This document shows, in pieces, positions 42,626 to 51,807 of a stretch of 64,000 nucleotides of DNA. The DNA lies in NCBI RefSeq assembly GCF_010119935.1, contig NZ_CP048209.1, positions 4,715,001 to 4,779,000 of the forward strand, read 5' to 3'. Within the stretch, counting starts at the first letter, position 1, and every line of letters starts with the position of its first letter. Position numbers and translations under genes: made by a program. The notes under the pieces are model-generated. The model ran no database searches. It had not been told where the DNA came from and saw nothing but the letters and a program-made list of their open reading frames with translations. Origin of the DNA: Paenibacillus lycopersici. Its GTDB lineage: Bacteria; Bacillota; Bacilli; Paenibacillales; Paenibacillaceae.

Positions 42626-44129
42626 AGTTTTCTCCCGCTTTCGTTTCATTTGGTTGTTCAGGCTCGGCGTCGAAGCGCCAGCGGTATCCGTCCTTGGCCA
42701 GCAGCTCGTCGGACGCTGCAGGTCCGTAGCTGCCCGCCGCGTACGAGTGAAGCGGCACGAGATTTTCCGCGAACGCGTCCAGGATCGGCTGCACCCATTT
42801 CCAGGCCAGCTCCACCTCGTCCCAGTGGGAGAAGAACGTCGGATCGCCTCTCAGCGCGTCGCCGATCAAATTCTCGTACGCTTCGGGCACGTCTTGCTCG
42901 CTCGTATGGAAGTTGACATGCATCGGCTTGAACTCGTCCTTCTGCTGCGGATCTCTCGTATTCAGCTGGAGCGTAATGCCTTCGTTCGGGCTGATCTCGA
43001 ACACGAGCAGGTTCGGCGTCTTGCTGTCGTCAAGCGCAAGCGCCGGCTGCTTCAGCGGCTCCTTGAACTCGATCACGATCCGCGTCGACTTCTCCGCCAT
43101 CCGTTTACCCGTCCGGATATAGAACGGCACGCCCCGCCAGAAATAATCGTCGATCTCCAGGCGCGCGGCGATGAACGTATCGTTCGTCGACGTCTCGGCG
43201 ATGCCCGGCTCGGATTTGTATCCGACGACGGGCTTGCCTTGAATCGTCCCTTCCGCGTACTGTCCGCGAATGACTTGCAGGGCGACGTTCTCTTTGGGCA
43301 GCGGCACGACGGCCTCCATGACTTTCTTCTTGCGCAGGCGGACGTCGTCGGACGTGCTGTTGTTCGGCAAGTGGATCGCGAGCATCATGAGCAATTGCAG
43401 CATATGGTTCTGGAACATGTCTCTCACGGCGCCGACATGATCGTAATAACCGGCGCGCTCTTCGACGCCGACCGTCTCGTTCGCCGTAATTTGCACGTTC
43501 GCGATATGGCGGTTCGTCCACAGCGCTTGAAGCACCGGATTCGCCTGCTGCAAAATTTCGAGCTTCTGCACCATCGGCTTGCCGAGGTAATGGTCGATGC
43601 GGAACACTTCATGCTCCTCGAACGACCGGCTCAGCTGCTCGTTTAATTCACGCGCCGATTGCAGGTCGTGGCCGAACGGCTTCTCGATGACGAGACGCTT
43701 CCAGCCGTCCGCGGAACCGAGCCCGCTCGACTTGACGTTGGCGGCGATCGTCGTGAAGAACTCGGGCCCGACCGACAGGTAGAACATCCGGTTCGGCGCG
43801 GCGTTAAGCGCCGCTTCCCGCTGCTCGACCAAGCGAAGCAGGTTCGCGTAATCGTCCTCGCGGTCGATATGGAGCACGCTGTAGCTGAACGCGCTCAAGA
43901 AACGGCTCACGGCCTCGTCGTCGTTCGCTTCGCGCCTGCTGAAGCTGCGGAGCGCCTGGCCGACATTGGCCCGGAACGTCTCGTCGGTCAGTTCCCGGCG
44001 TCCAAGTCCGAATACGGAGAAGGCCTGCGGCAGCTTCCCGTCGATGAATAAATTAAACAAGGCCGGGTAGATTTTGCGTTTGGCCAAATCGCCCGTCGCC
44101 CCGAACAATATAAATGTAGTGGCATCCAT
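42603..44129 (-). CDS. zwf: glucose-6-phosphate 1-dehydrogenase
   Basis: A 508-residue enzyme that starts the oxidative pentose phosphate branch, making 6-phosphogluconolactone and NADPH. The N-terminal coenzyme loop is FILFGATGDLAKRKIYPALF (GxxGDLA) and the active-site histidine motif is HEVFRIDHYLGKPMVQKLEI. In the substrate-site lysine region IEKPFGHDLQSA, the family lysine and proline are both present. First gene of the operon; the LysR regulator gene is divergent across 120 bases. The window's lactonase gene at 20759 could provide the next step. Confidence 0.95.
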   Translation of the reverse strand: MDATTFILFGATGDLAKRKIYPALFNLFIDGKLPQAFSVFGLGRRELTDETFRANVGQALRSFSRREANDDEAVSRFLSAFSYSVLHIDREDDYANLLRLVEQREAALNAAPNRMFYLSVGPEFFTTIAANVKSSGLGSADGWKRLVIEKPFGHDLQSARELNEQLSRSFEEHEVFRIDHYLGKPMVQKLEILQQANPVLQALWTNRHIANVQITANETVGVEERAGYYDHVGAVRDMFQNHMLQLLMMLAIHLPNNSTSDDVRLRKKKVMEAVVPLPKENVALQVIRGQYAEGTIQGKPVVGYKSEPGIAETSTNDTFIAARLEIDDYFWRGVPFYIRTGKRMAEKSTRIVIEFKEPLKQPALALDDSKTPNLLVFEISPNEGITLQLNTRDPQQKDEFKPMHVNFHTSEQDVPEAYENLIGDALRGDPTFFSHWDEVELAWKWVQPILDAFAENLVPLHSYAAGSYGPAASDELLAKDGYRWRFDAEPEQPNETKAGENYAYHANH

Positions 44130-44249
44130 AATTTCATGACTCCTTCCGGCATCGCGCCGCTGGCGGCACTAGTTTCTGTTCCTTGGATCAACTATAATAC
44201 GAATAGCATCCATACAAGTAATACATATATTTCACAGGAGCTATAGACC

Positions 44250-45134
44250 ATGTCTATGACCAACAATTACGAGCTTTACAAAGTGTTCTACTGGGCGGCG
44301 AAGACGGGCAGCCTGACCCAGGCCGCCAAGGCGCTCTATCTGACGCAGCCGAGCGTCAGCCATGCGATCAAGCAGCTGGAGGACAGCTTCGGCCTCACCT
44401 TGTTCTACCGGACGTCGAAGGGCGTATCGTTGACGCAGGAAGGGGCCGTGCTTTATTCGTATATCGAGCAGTCCCAGATCCTCATTTCGGTGGCGGAGGA
44501 GAAGATGGCCGCGCTCAAGAACCTCGGCAGCGGCGAGCTGCGGATCGGCGGCAGCGACTCGCTGTTCAAGCATTACCTGCTCCCGTATCTCGAGGACTAC
44601 CATCAGCGTTACCCGGGCATTAAGCTGCATCTGAACCACGGCACGACGCCGGAGACGATCGCGTTCCTGAAGGAAGGCCGGATCGACGTCGGCGTCGTGA
44701 GGATGCCGGTCGTCGACGATCAGCTCGAAGTGATGCGGGGGATTCAGCTGCAGGACTGCTTCGTGGCGGGCGAGCGTTATGCGGAGCTGCAGGGCATGAT
44801 CCTGTCCTTCGAGCAGCTGCTTCAATACCCGATCATCCTCTTCTCGCGCAACAGCCGGGTGCGGATGGCCATTACGGAGCTGTTCCAAAGCTACGGGCAC
44901 GAAATCAAGCCCGAAATCGAAGTCGGCAGCGTCGACCTGCTCATCGAGTTCGCGCGCAAAGGGCTCGGCATCTCCTACGTGACCCGCGAATTCGTCGCCA
45001 GGGAGCTGGAAGCGGGCTCGCTCTTCGAAATCAAGCTGAACGTCAAGATGCCGCCGTCGCAGGTCGGCTTCATGACGATGCGCAACATGCCGCTCTCCAG
45101 CGCGGCGAGCAAATTTATCGAGTTGGTGAAATAA
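44250..45134 (+). CDS. LysR family regulator divergent from the pentose phosphate operon
   Basis: A 294-residue LysR-type regulator. HTH: YELYKVFYWAAKTGSLTQAA with LYLTQPSVSHAIKQLEDSFG (residues 6-48); effector domain about 90-290, including ELRIGGSDSLFKHYLLPYLE and EFARKGLGISYVTREFV. Start ATG behind AGGAGC. Its position 120 bases from zwf in opposite orientation makes it the likely regulator of zwf-tkt-tal-gnd, comparable to CbbR-type control of sugar phosphate genes; the inducer is unknown. A clear terminator follows. Confidence 0.9.
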   Translation: MSMTNNYELYKVFYWAAKTGSLTQAAKALYLTQPSVSHAIKQLEDSFGLTLFYRTSKGVSLTQEGAVLYSYIEQSQILISVAEEKMAALKNLGSGELRIGGSDSLFKHYLLPYLEDYHQRYPGIKLHLNHGTTPETIAFLKEGRIDVGVVRMPVVDDQLEVMRGIQLQDCFVAGERYAELQGMILSFEQLLQYPIILFSRNSRVRMAITELFQSYGHEIKPEIEVGSVDLLIEFARKGLGISYVTREFVARELEAGSLFEIKLNVKMPPSQVGFMTMRNMPLSSAASKFIELVK

Positions 45135-45153
45135 TTATGAATGCCGTAATTTA

Positions 45154-45189
45154 AGGGCCCGTCATCCAAGCAGGATGAGGGCCCTATTT
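45154..45189 (+). terminator. terminator after the LysR gene
   Basis: GGGCCC(G)TCATCC and GGATGAGGGCCC form a stem with one bulge and a five-base loop, followed by TATTTG. The remaining bases up to 45418 hold the ABC operon leader and no gene. Confidence 0.78.
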
Positions 45190-45418
45190 GTTCTACCCGC
45201 TTATTGGGCTGCGCATTCGCTGCGCGTTCCGTGTTCGCAGCATGTTCGTAACGCGCTCGCAGTGCGTCGGCATGGACATCCGCCCCCTTCGTTCCCGGGC
45301 CTCCCGACTCCCCGTCCCCGACCAAAGCCGGGGGAGCTCCACACCGCAGGACGGTTTTTCCATGGGCCGTCTTCCGATATAGTTCAACAAGAGAAGAACG
45401 ATTCCAGGAGGTTTAACC

Positions 45419-46339
45419 ATGTCAGAACCAGTATTGCAGCTGCGCAATCTAACCAAAACGATCGGTTTGCGCCGCATTGTCGACAATCTTACGTTCGATA
45501 TTCCCGCCGGAGAGGTGTTCGGCTTCCTCGGACCGAACGGCGCGGGCAAAACGACGACCATCCGCATGATCGTCGGCCTGATCTCGATGTCCAAAGGGGA
45601 AGCGCTCATCAAGGGCGTATCCGTCCGCAGCCATTTCGAGCTGGCGATGACCCATGTCGGGGCGATCGTCGAAAATCCCGAAATGTATAAATTTCTGACC
45701 GGTTATCAGAACCTGGTCCACTTCGCGCGCCGGCACGAAGGCGTTACGAAAGCGCGAATCAACGAAGTCGTCCAATTGCTCGGACTGCAGAACCGGATCC
45801 ACGAGAAGGTCAAACGCTATTCGCTCGGCATGCGCCAGCGGCTGGGCGTCGCCCAGGCGATCCTGCACCGCCCGTCCCTGCTCATCCTCGACGAGCCGAC
45901 GAACGGCCTCGATCCCGCCGGTATCCGCGAACTCCGGGATTACTTGCGTAAATTGACCAAGGAAGAAGGCATCTCCGTCATCGTCTCCTCCCACCTGCTG
46001 TCCGAGATGGAGCTGATGTGCGACCGGGTGGCCATCATCCAGGCCGGCAAGCTCGTCGACGTGCGCTCGATTCAGCAAATCCGCGATGGCGCGCAGTCCA
46101 AGATCGTCATCGAAACCGGCGATTCGGCAGCCGCCCGCAGCCTGCTCGCCACGGCTTTCGATCCGGCGCTGCTGACCGTATCGGGCAACCTGCTCGAGCT
46201 GGCGGCCGACAAATCCGTCATTCCGCACATTACGCGACTGCTCGTCAGCGCGGAAATCGACGTGCACGGCATCCATGCCGTACAGAAATCGCTTGAAGAA
46301 CAATTCCTCGAAATGACCGGAGGTGAGATGATTGTCTAG
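45419..46339 (+). CDS. ABC transporter ATP-binding protein, BcrA-like
   Basis: A 306-residue ATPase subunit of an ABC-2 exporter. Walker A is FLGPNGAGKTTTIRMIVG (about 39-56), the signature is KRYSLGMRQRLGVAQAI and Walker B is LLILDEPTNGLDPAG, with the switch histidine in VIVSSHLLSEMELMCDRVA. The 80-residue C-terminal extension is typical of bacitracin-exporter-like ATPases. ATG behind AGGAGG. The permease gene overlaps its last eight bases. Lantibiotic or antibiotic export or self-protection is the family theme; the actual substrate is unknown and no TCS is adjacent. Confidence 0.9.
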   Translation: MSEPVLQLRNLTKTIGLRRIVDNLTFDIPAGEVFGFLGPNGAGKTTTIRMIVGLISMSKGEALIKGVSVRSHFELAMTHVGAIVENPEMYKFLTGYQNLVHFARRHEGVTKARINEVVQLLGLQNRIHEKVKRYSLGMRQRLGVAQAILHRPSLLILDEPTNGLDPAGIRELRDYLRKLTKEEGISVIVSSHLLSEMELMCDRVAIIQAGKLVDVRSIQQIRDGAQSKIVIETGDSAAARSLLATAFDPALLTVSGNLLELAADKSVIPHITRLLVSAEIDVHGIHAVQKSLEEQFLEMTGGEMIV

Positions 46340-47273
46340 CCTATCGAAGCTGATTCGCAACGAGAACATGAAGATTTACCGCCGCCCCCGTACATGGATC
46401 ATGATCGGCATTCTGATCCTCGCCATCGGGCTCATGAGCTGGGCTATGGTATGGGATGCAAGCGGCAGAGATCATACCGGCTGGCAGCAGCAGCTGACGG
46501 AGCAGAACGCCAGCTTGCAGCAAAATATACAGCAGCATCCCGACGAGAAGGAACGGTTCGAGAACGCGATCAAGCTGAACGACTATTATATCGCGCATGA
46601 CATCAATCCGAACGAGCTGTCCTTGTGGAGCTACGTCAATACATCGGCGTCGCTCATCATCCTCGTGACGCTGCTGACGGTCATCATCGCCGCGGACATG
46701 ATCGCCGCCGAGTTCTCCTGGGGCACGATCAAGCTGCTGCTCGTCGGTCCCGCTTCACGGTCGAAAATCATGCTCAGCAAGTATATCTCCGTCATGGGCT
46801 TCGCCTTGCTGCTGCTCTTGATCGCTTTCGCCGCCGCCTTCGCGGCCGGCGGTATTCTGGAGGGCTTCTCCGGTCTGAGCCAGCCGAATGTCACGATGAC
46901 GAACGGCGTCATCCACGAAGGCTCGATGATCGTGAACGCGCTTGAGAAGTACGGCTACGCCGTCGTCTCGCTGCTGATGTATGTCACGATGGCGTTCATG
47001 ATTTCGTCGGCATTCCGCAGCTCCTCGATGGCGATCGCCTTCTCGCTGCTGTTCATGCTGCTCGGCAATTCGCTGTCGGGGTTCTTCCACGAATACGATT
47101 GGGTGAAATATTTGCTCTTCTCCAACGTCGATCTGACGCAGTATATGGAAGGCTCCTCGCCGCTCCGGCCGGAGATGACGATGTCCTTCTCCATCCTGAT
47201 GCTTGTCGCCTATTATGTCGTGTTCCAGTTCATCGCCTGGCTGCTGTTCACGAAGCGCGACGTGGCAGGCTAA
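46332..47273 (+). CDS. ABC-2 type transporter permease
   Basis: A 313-residue membrane protein with about six membrane segments, for example WIMIGILILAIGLMSWAMVW, SLIILVTLLTVIIAADMIAA, FALLLLLIAFAAAFAAGGIL and ILMLVAYYVVFQFIAWLLFT. The charged loop EFSWGTIKLLLVGPASRSKI is characteristic of the ABC-2/bacitracin permease group. It begins at a TTG codon (46332) eight bases after GGAGG, inside the end of the ATPase gene, so translation is coupled. It forms an exporter with the preceding ATPase. Confidence 0.88.
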   Translation: MSSLSKLIRNENMKIYRRPRTWIMIGILILAIGLMSWAMVWDASGRDHTGWQQQLTEQNASLQQNIQQHPDEKERFENAIKLNDYYIAHDINPNELSLWSYVNTSASLIILVTLLTVIIAADMIAAEFSWGTIKLLLVGPASRSKIMLSKYISVMGFALLLLLIAFAAAFAAGGILEGFSGLSQPNVTMTNGVIHEGSMIVNALEKYGYAVVSLLMYVTMAFMISSAFRSSSMAIAFSLLFMLLGNSLSGFFHEYDWVKYLLFSNVDLTQYMEGSSPLRPEMTMSFSILMLVAYYVVFQFIAWLLFTKRDVAG

Positions 47274-47331
47274 GCTAAGCTAAGCCTGTGCATCGCCAAT
47301 AGGCATAAGCCGAATGCATGGGGTACACAAA

Positions 47332-47352
47332 AGGCAGCCGGACCGGCTGCCT
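47332..47352. terminator. hairpin A (left copy), after the ABC permease
   Basis: AGGCAGCCGG-A-CCGGCTGCCT is a nearly loopless inverted repeat 60 bases after the permease stop. It is followed by CAGGCTGTCGAGAA. The same 34-base stretch, slightly changed, recurs at 47783-47818 on the other side of dispersed-element copy 3. Confidence 0.6.
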
Positions 47353-47374
47353 CAGGCTGTCGAGAACGTTCGAC

Positions 47375-47782
47375 GCTACATATGTCGTATGTACGGAAAG
47401 GAAAGGATCCACCGCGAAGACTCGCGGACAGAGCTTCCGTTATTTGGGGGAATTCGAGCTTTTGGGGTAGTGTACGGACACAGGATGCGTTAATGTCCCC
47501 GAATAACATCGAAAACAGGCTAATCAGCCGATATAACGGATTTCTTGTCCGCCAGCACACGAAAACACGTGATATAGAAGCGAATAACGGATCTCCTGTC
47601 AACGACGGTCCGCTTCCTTGTATCGACGGACGCACCGCGAACCGCCCGCCATGAAGCCGTTTGGTTCGAAACGGTACCAGCAGTTCATGCCACGCTAGCG
47701 AAGCGGCAACAGGATCCGTTCGTGCTCCAGGGCGCGTTTTGCCGCGAGCCTGCTCGAAGCAGCGTATAGTTCTCAACAATCC
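47375..47782. repeat. dispersed four-motif element, copy 3
   Basis: Forward motifs at 47424 and 47473, reverse motifs at 47533-47552 and 47583-47600. The surrounding 230 bases are clearly homologous to 57400-57640. Further right, CGTGCTCCAGGGC is shared with copy 4 (58028-58040). No gene is supported in the gap 47274-47969. The whole copy lies between two versions of hairpin A. Confidence 0.75.
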
Positions 47783-47844
47783 GAGGCAGCCGGAACGGCT
47801 GCCTCAGCGTGCCGAGAAGTCCCTTGGACTTCTCGGCACGTTTT
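47783..47844 (-). terminator. hairpin A (right copy) and adjoining terminator
   Basis: GAGGCAGCCGG-AA-CGGCTGCCTC (47783-47805) is followed at 47808-47844 by a second hairpin, CGTGCCGAGAAGTCC with its complement and a three-base loop, ending in TTTT on the plus strand. It could end either of the converging transcripts. Confidence 0.78.
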
Positions 47845-47969
47845 CGTATGCGGACAATCTTCTACTCTCGTCTTCGAGCAGGGAGGCGATTGCGGGTCCG
47901 GAAAAGTAAATTGGTAGATTGGTAGATAGATACGTAGGTAGATAGGTAATTGCCGTCTCCGCCGGCCGC

Positions 47970-48983
47970 TTACAGCTCGACCATCGCCTTTATGACGTTG
48001 GAGTCCGGATTCAGCCATCCCTCGAACCGCTCGATCATCTCGTCGAAGGAAGCGCGATGCGTCACGTAGCGCTCGACGTCGATTTTGCCGTCCCGGAGCG
48101 CCGCCAGCACATGCTCGAAGTCTTCCTTCGTCGCGTTCCGGCTGCCCATCAGCGTCGTCTCGCGCTTATGGAATTCGGCGTCGTCGAACGCGACGTCTCC
48201 CTTCACGAGTCCGACGTAGACCAGCGTGCCGCCATGCGCCGCAAACCGGACGGCTTCCGACATCGATTTGGCGTTGCCTGTCGCATCGAAGACAACGGCC
48301 GGGAACTCCCCGTTCGTGATTGCCCGCACCTGCGCAACGGGATCCTGCAGCGCGTTCACCGTCTGATCGGCGTCCGCCCACGACTTGCAGAACGCGAGCC
48401 GGTCGTCGTTGATATCCATCGCGATGACGGCCGCGCCGGCCAGCTTGGCGAACGTCATGACGCCGAGGCCGATCGGTCCCGCCCCGATGACGAGCGCCGT
48501 GTCTCCTGCCGCGAGTCCCGAGCGCCTGACGGCATGCGCGCCGATGCTAAGCGGCTCGACGACGGCCGCCTGCTCCGGCGTCAAGCCGTTCGTGCCGAGC
48601 AGATGCGTGACCGGCACGGAAATCCGCTCGCGCATGCCGCCGTCCGCATGAACGCCGAGCACCCGCATGGAGGCGCAGCAATTCGTTTTGCCTTTACGGC
48701 ATGCAATGCAGTGCCCGCAGTGCAGATAAGGAATAATGCTCACCTGATCGCCGGCTTGCAGGCCGGCGTCGTTGTCGCCGATGCGCTCGATGATGCCGGA
48801 CAGCTCGTGGCCGAGTATGCGCGGATACGTGAAGAACGGCTGATTGCCCTTGAAAGCGTGCAGGTCGGTACCGCAGATGCCGATCCGCTGCACGCGGACG
48901 ATCGCTTCGCCTTCCGTATAGACGGGCTCCTCCAGCTCGATGTGCTCGAACCGCCCGATTTGCTGACAAATGATCGCTTTCAT
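47970..48983 (-). CDS. zinc-dependent alcohol dehydrogenase, L-galactonate/L-gulonate 5-dehydrogenase-like
   Basis: A 337-residue medium-chain dehydrogenase. The catalytic zinc motif is RIGICGTDLHAFKG with GHELSG, the structural zinc loop is Cys-x2-Cys-x2-Cys-x7-Cys (HCGHCIACRKGKTNCC), and the NAD loop is ALVIGAGPIGLGVMTFAKLA. The overall pattern resembles YjjN/LgoD enzymes that oxidise L-galactonate or L-gulonate to a keto-acid. The upstream gene is a tagaturonate/fructuronate-type reductase in the same orientation 28 bases away, so D-tagaturonate made here could be passed on. Substrate assignment is inference from context. Confidence 0.82.
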   Translation of the reverse strand: MKAIICQQIGRFEHIELEEPVYTEGEAIVRVQRIGICGTDLHAFKGNQPFFTYPRILGHELSGIIERIGDNDAGLQAGDQVSIIPYLHCGHCIACRKGKTNCCASMRVLGVHADGGMRERISVPVTHLLGTNGLTPEQAAVVEPLSIGAHAVRRSGLAAGDTALVIGAGPIGLGVMTFAKLAGAAVIAMDINDDRLAFCKSWADADQTVNALQDPVAQVRAITNGEFPAVVFDATGNAKSMSEAVRFAAHGGTLVYVGLVKGDVAFDDAEFHKRETTLMGSRNATKEDFEHVLAALRDGKIDVERYVTHRASFDEMIERFEGWLNPDSNVIKAMVEL

Positions 48984-49011
48984 GCGAATCTCCTTTCACT
49001 TATCCATTCCT

Positions 49012-50505
49012 TCACTCATTCCCGCCCTGCTCCGTTGCGTTCCAGCATCGAATGATCCGTTCCGTGAATCCCGGCCAGACCGACAAGTCCTGTCCCCACA
49101 GCGAAGCATCCGCAAGCAGCGCCGCGATCGCCGCTTCCGGCGAACGCGCATCGCGCCACGCATGCGCGATGCGGGCGAGCAGCGCCGAATCGTCCCGCAG
49201 CTCGTAGCTCTCGCCGGACAATGTCCGGCCGACGAATCTCCCTTCCCGTTCTTCCGCCCGGTAATAGCGGAGCAGTCCGGCGAATCCCCGCGTCAGTCCG
49301 TCCGGGACGCATTCCCCGCGCCCGGCGTAATGCGCCATCGTCGGCAGCAGCCTAGCCCGCGCTTTGCTGAGGCTGTTCATGGCGATATCGTGGAGCCGGT
49401 GGCGGATGAACGGGTTCAAGTAGCGCTCGAACACCTCTCCCGCATAAGCCAGCATGTCCGGTTCGGGATACGGCAGCGAAGGGATGATCTCTTCCTCTAC
49501 CGTGCGCCTGACGAAGGCGCTCCATTCCCGATGCTCCATCAGCTCGCGGACATGCTCCACGCCATGCAGCAGGCCGAGCGGCGTCATCAGCGTATGGGCG
49601 CCGTTCAAGATCCGCACCTTGCGCAGCTGGAACGGCGTCAGATCGTCCACCCAGTGCGCGTTCAGGCCGGCCGCGCGCAGCGGAAGCAGGCTCTCCAGCT
49701 CCGGCTCGGCCTCGATCGCCCATAGATGATACGGCTCGCAGGCCGTCAGCATGTCGTCGCGGTATCCCCACTCGGCGAACCACGCTTCCGCCTGCGCCTC
49801 GTCCGGATAGCCGGTCACGATCCGGTCGACCAGCGAGTTCAGGAACCGGTTATGCGCCCGCACCCAGTCCAGGAACGCCTCGGGAAAGCGCCAGTCCGCC
49901 GCATACCGCAGCACGCAGTCGCGAAGCGTATCGCCGTTGCGTTCCAGCAGCTCGCAGGGCAGGACAACCAGCCCTTTGTCCGGCGCGCCGCCGAACGCTT
50001 CATAGCGGCGGTAGAGCAGGCGGGCGATTTTGCCGGGAAACGACTGCGTCGGCTCCCCTTCCTGCAGCGGCTCCGCCTTATAGGTCAGCCCCGCCTCCGT
50101 CGTGTTGGAGATGACGAGCCGCAAGTCGGGATTGTCCGCCAGCGCGAGGAAACGTTCCCATTCTTCGTACGGATCGAAAACTTGCGAGAACACGCCGATC
50201 ATTTCGCGCCGCTCCACCCGCTCGCCGTTCTCCAGACCACGGACGACCAGCGTATAGAGTCCGTCCTGCTCCGCCAATTGCGCGATTTTCCGCTTGCCGG
50301 CCGGCCTTGGCTGCGTCACGGCGACGCTCCCCGCGAACAGCCCCTGCTTCCTGCAGCTATGAATCATCCAATCGGCGAAGCCGCGCAAGAAATTGCCTTC
50401 GCCGATTTGCAGCACGTTCACGGCGCTGCCGCTCATCCGCTCATAAGCTTGCCGCTCGTCGCCGGTCAGCGATGCGGCGCTCAGTTTGCCCGAATTGCCC
50501 GACAT
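49012..50505 (-). CDS. uxaB: tagaturonate reductase (altronate oxidoreductase)
   Basis: A 497-residue member of the polyol-specific long-chain dehydrogenase family. The coenzyme-binding start is VNVLQIGEGNFLRGFADWMI; further landmarks are LRLVISNTTEAGLTYKAEP, the substrate lysine region FQLRKVRILNGAHTLMTPLG and FERYLNPFIRHRLHDIAMNS. NTTEAG and the RILNGAHT motif favour UxaB over mannonate oxidoreductase UxuB. It interconverts D-tagaturonate and D-altronate in galacturonate breakdown. ATG behind AAAAGGGGG; divergent from the AraC regulator at 50672. Altronate dehydratase is not in this window. Confidence 0.88.
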   Translation of the reverse strand: MSGNSGKLSAASLTGDERQAYERMSGSAVNVLQIGEGNFLRGFADWMIHSCRKQGLFAGSVAVTQPRPAGKRKIAQLAEQDGLYTLVVRGLENGERVERREMIGVFSQVFDPYEEWERFLALADNPDLRLVISNTTEAGLTYKAEPLQEGEPTQSFPGKIARLLYRRYEAFGGAPDKGLVVLPCELLERNGDTLRDCVLRYAADWRFPEAFLDWVRAHNRFLNSLVDRIVTGYPDEAQAEAWFAEWGYRDDMLTACEPYHLWAIEAEPELESLLPLRAAGLNAHWVDDLTPFQLRKVRILNGAHTLMTPLGLLHGVEHVRELMEHREWSAFVRRTVEEEIIPSLPYPEPDMLAYAGEVFERYLNPFIRHRLHDIAMNSLSKARARLLPTMAHYAGRGECVPDGLTRGFAGLLRYYRAEEREGRFVGRTLSGESYELRDDSALLARIAHAWRDARSPEAAIAALLADASLWGQDLSVWPGFTERIIRCWNATEQGGNE

Positions 50506-50671
50506 GGTAATGCCCCCTTTTGGATCCGGATGATATGTTTTCGCTTACGAACTATTCTACCTCATCATAATTACGCTATATATCGTCTGAACGATGTCTA
50601 TTTCTGCTCGATTTTGCTATCATGCGAGTATAGGATGCAAGTATCAGCTGGGAGGCGAGGAGGTCCGACCC

Positions 50672-51544
50672 ATGCAGGCCGTTCATAAACCGTTCGAAGA
50701 CCGCGAGCAGTTCCCGTTCAACCTCGTCTATCAAGACACCAAATCGCCGCAGCGCGAGCTGCCCGACCATCTGCATGACTGGCATGAGCTCATCTACGTC
50801 TACTCGGGCAAAGGCACGCTGTTCATCAATCATGCCTTCTACGACATGCAGCCGGGCGACGTGTTCCTGGTCCCCGGCAATACGGTGCACCGCGCCTTCC
50901 CGGACGAACAGTCGCCCGTGACGTCAAGCGCGCTTTTCTTCGCGCCGTCCCTGATTCAACCGATGGATCTGGGCGAATCCTATTCGCTGCTGCGCTGCTT
51001 CGAGCAGGCGCGCAAACGAAAGCAGTACAAGCTGGAAACGTCCGCCGCCGAACGGTCGGCCATCGAGGCCTGCCTCCGCGAAATCAAACGCGAGCAAACG
51101 GCGCGGCAGCCGAACTATCGGGTCGCGATTCTGATCCGCATCCACGAGCTGCTGCTTGCGCTGAACCGGATGGCCGTTCCGGTATCGGCCGCGGATGACG
51201 GGCCCGGCGCGGAACCGGCCTGGATGCGCCGGACGCTGTCGCACATCGACGCCAATCCCGGCGCCGCCGGCTTGAAGCTGGCCGATCTGTCCGGGATGGC
51301 GGCCGTCACGCCGTCTCATTTCTCCCGCGTCTTCAAGCAGTTGACGGGCATGAACGTGACCGACTATGTCGTCGTCAAACGGATCATGCGCTCCAAGGAG
51401 CTGCTGCTGCAGACGGACGACGGCATCGGCTCCATCTGTACATTGTGCGGATTCGACAGCGAATCGTATTTCTATAAGAAATTCAAGCAGGTAACCGGCA
51501 TGACGCCGTCGGCCTACAGGCGCGGAGGGCGGAAGAGCCGGTGA
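50672..51544 (+). CDS. AraC family transcriptional regulator with cupin sensor
   Basis: A 290-residue regulator. The N-terminal cupin domain (about 1-140) shows HLHDWHELIYVYSGKGTLFI and MQPGDVFLVPGNTVHRAFPD, the sugar-binding jelly-roll pattern. The C-terminal two-helix-turn-helix domain (about 188-288) shows LADLSGMAAVTPSHFSRVFK, then ICTLCGFDSESYFYKKFKQV with TGMTPSAYR. Start at ATG 50672 behind GAGGAGG; an upstream in-frame ATG (50594) lacks a ribosome site and would overlap the promoter. Divergent from uxaB, so it likely activates the uronate genes on both sides. Confidence 0.9.
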   Translation: MQAVHKPFEDREQFPFNLVYQDTKSPQRELPDHLHDWHELIYVYSGKGTLFINHAFYDMQPGDVFLVPGNTVHRAFPDEQSPVTSSALFFAPSLIQPMDLGESYSLLRCFEQARKRKQYKLETSAAERSAIEACLREIKREQTARQPNYRVAILIRIHELLLALNRMAVPVSAADDGPGAEPAWMRRTLSHIDANPGAAGLKLADLSGMAAVTPSHFSRVFKQLTGMNVTDYVVVKRIMRSKELLLQTDDGIGSICTLCGFDSESYFYKKFKQVTGMTPSAYRRGGRKSR

Positions 51545-51768
51545 GGCGGGCCATTACGGCCGCGACCGCCGGCCTGGACTGGGCAGCGCCAGCTCGCGCA
51601 AGCCATCCACGAGACGCGGCCGCGGCCGCCGGCCTGGGCTAGCCGCCTCCGCTTGCCCGGACTGGTCTGCGCTCGCGGCCGGGCCGATTGCGCGGTGCAG
51701 CCGCTATGGCAGCGCAGCCCGCCGGCCGGCCATCCCTGCCATCCTCGCGCCGCGCACGAGATGCAAAG

Positions 51769-51800
51769 AGCCAATCTTCCGCGCAAGCGGAAGATTGGCT
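51769..51800. terminator. terminator between araC-type gene and the isomerase gene
   Basis: A 14-bp perfect stem (AGCCAATCTTCCGC with its complement) closed by a GCAA tetraloop, with CTCTTTG after it on the minus strand. The remaining bases from 51545 are very GC-rich and contain two related GCCGCCGGCCTGG words 57 bases apart but no gene. Confidence 0.75.
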
Positions 51801-51807
51801 CATCAAA

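Noticed and set aside
44130..44249. Specific LysR operator (T-N11-A) in the zwf-lysR gap
   Set aside because: Several weak candidates exist in this AT-rich stretch and none stands out enough to report.
47379..47654. Homologous open frames at 47.38 and 57.47 kb, suggesting a small gene family
   Set aside because: The similarity comes from the dispersed non-coding element; frames carry mismatching lengths, there is no ribosome site and the four-motif structure is better conserved than the peptide.
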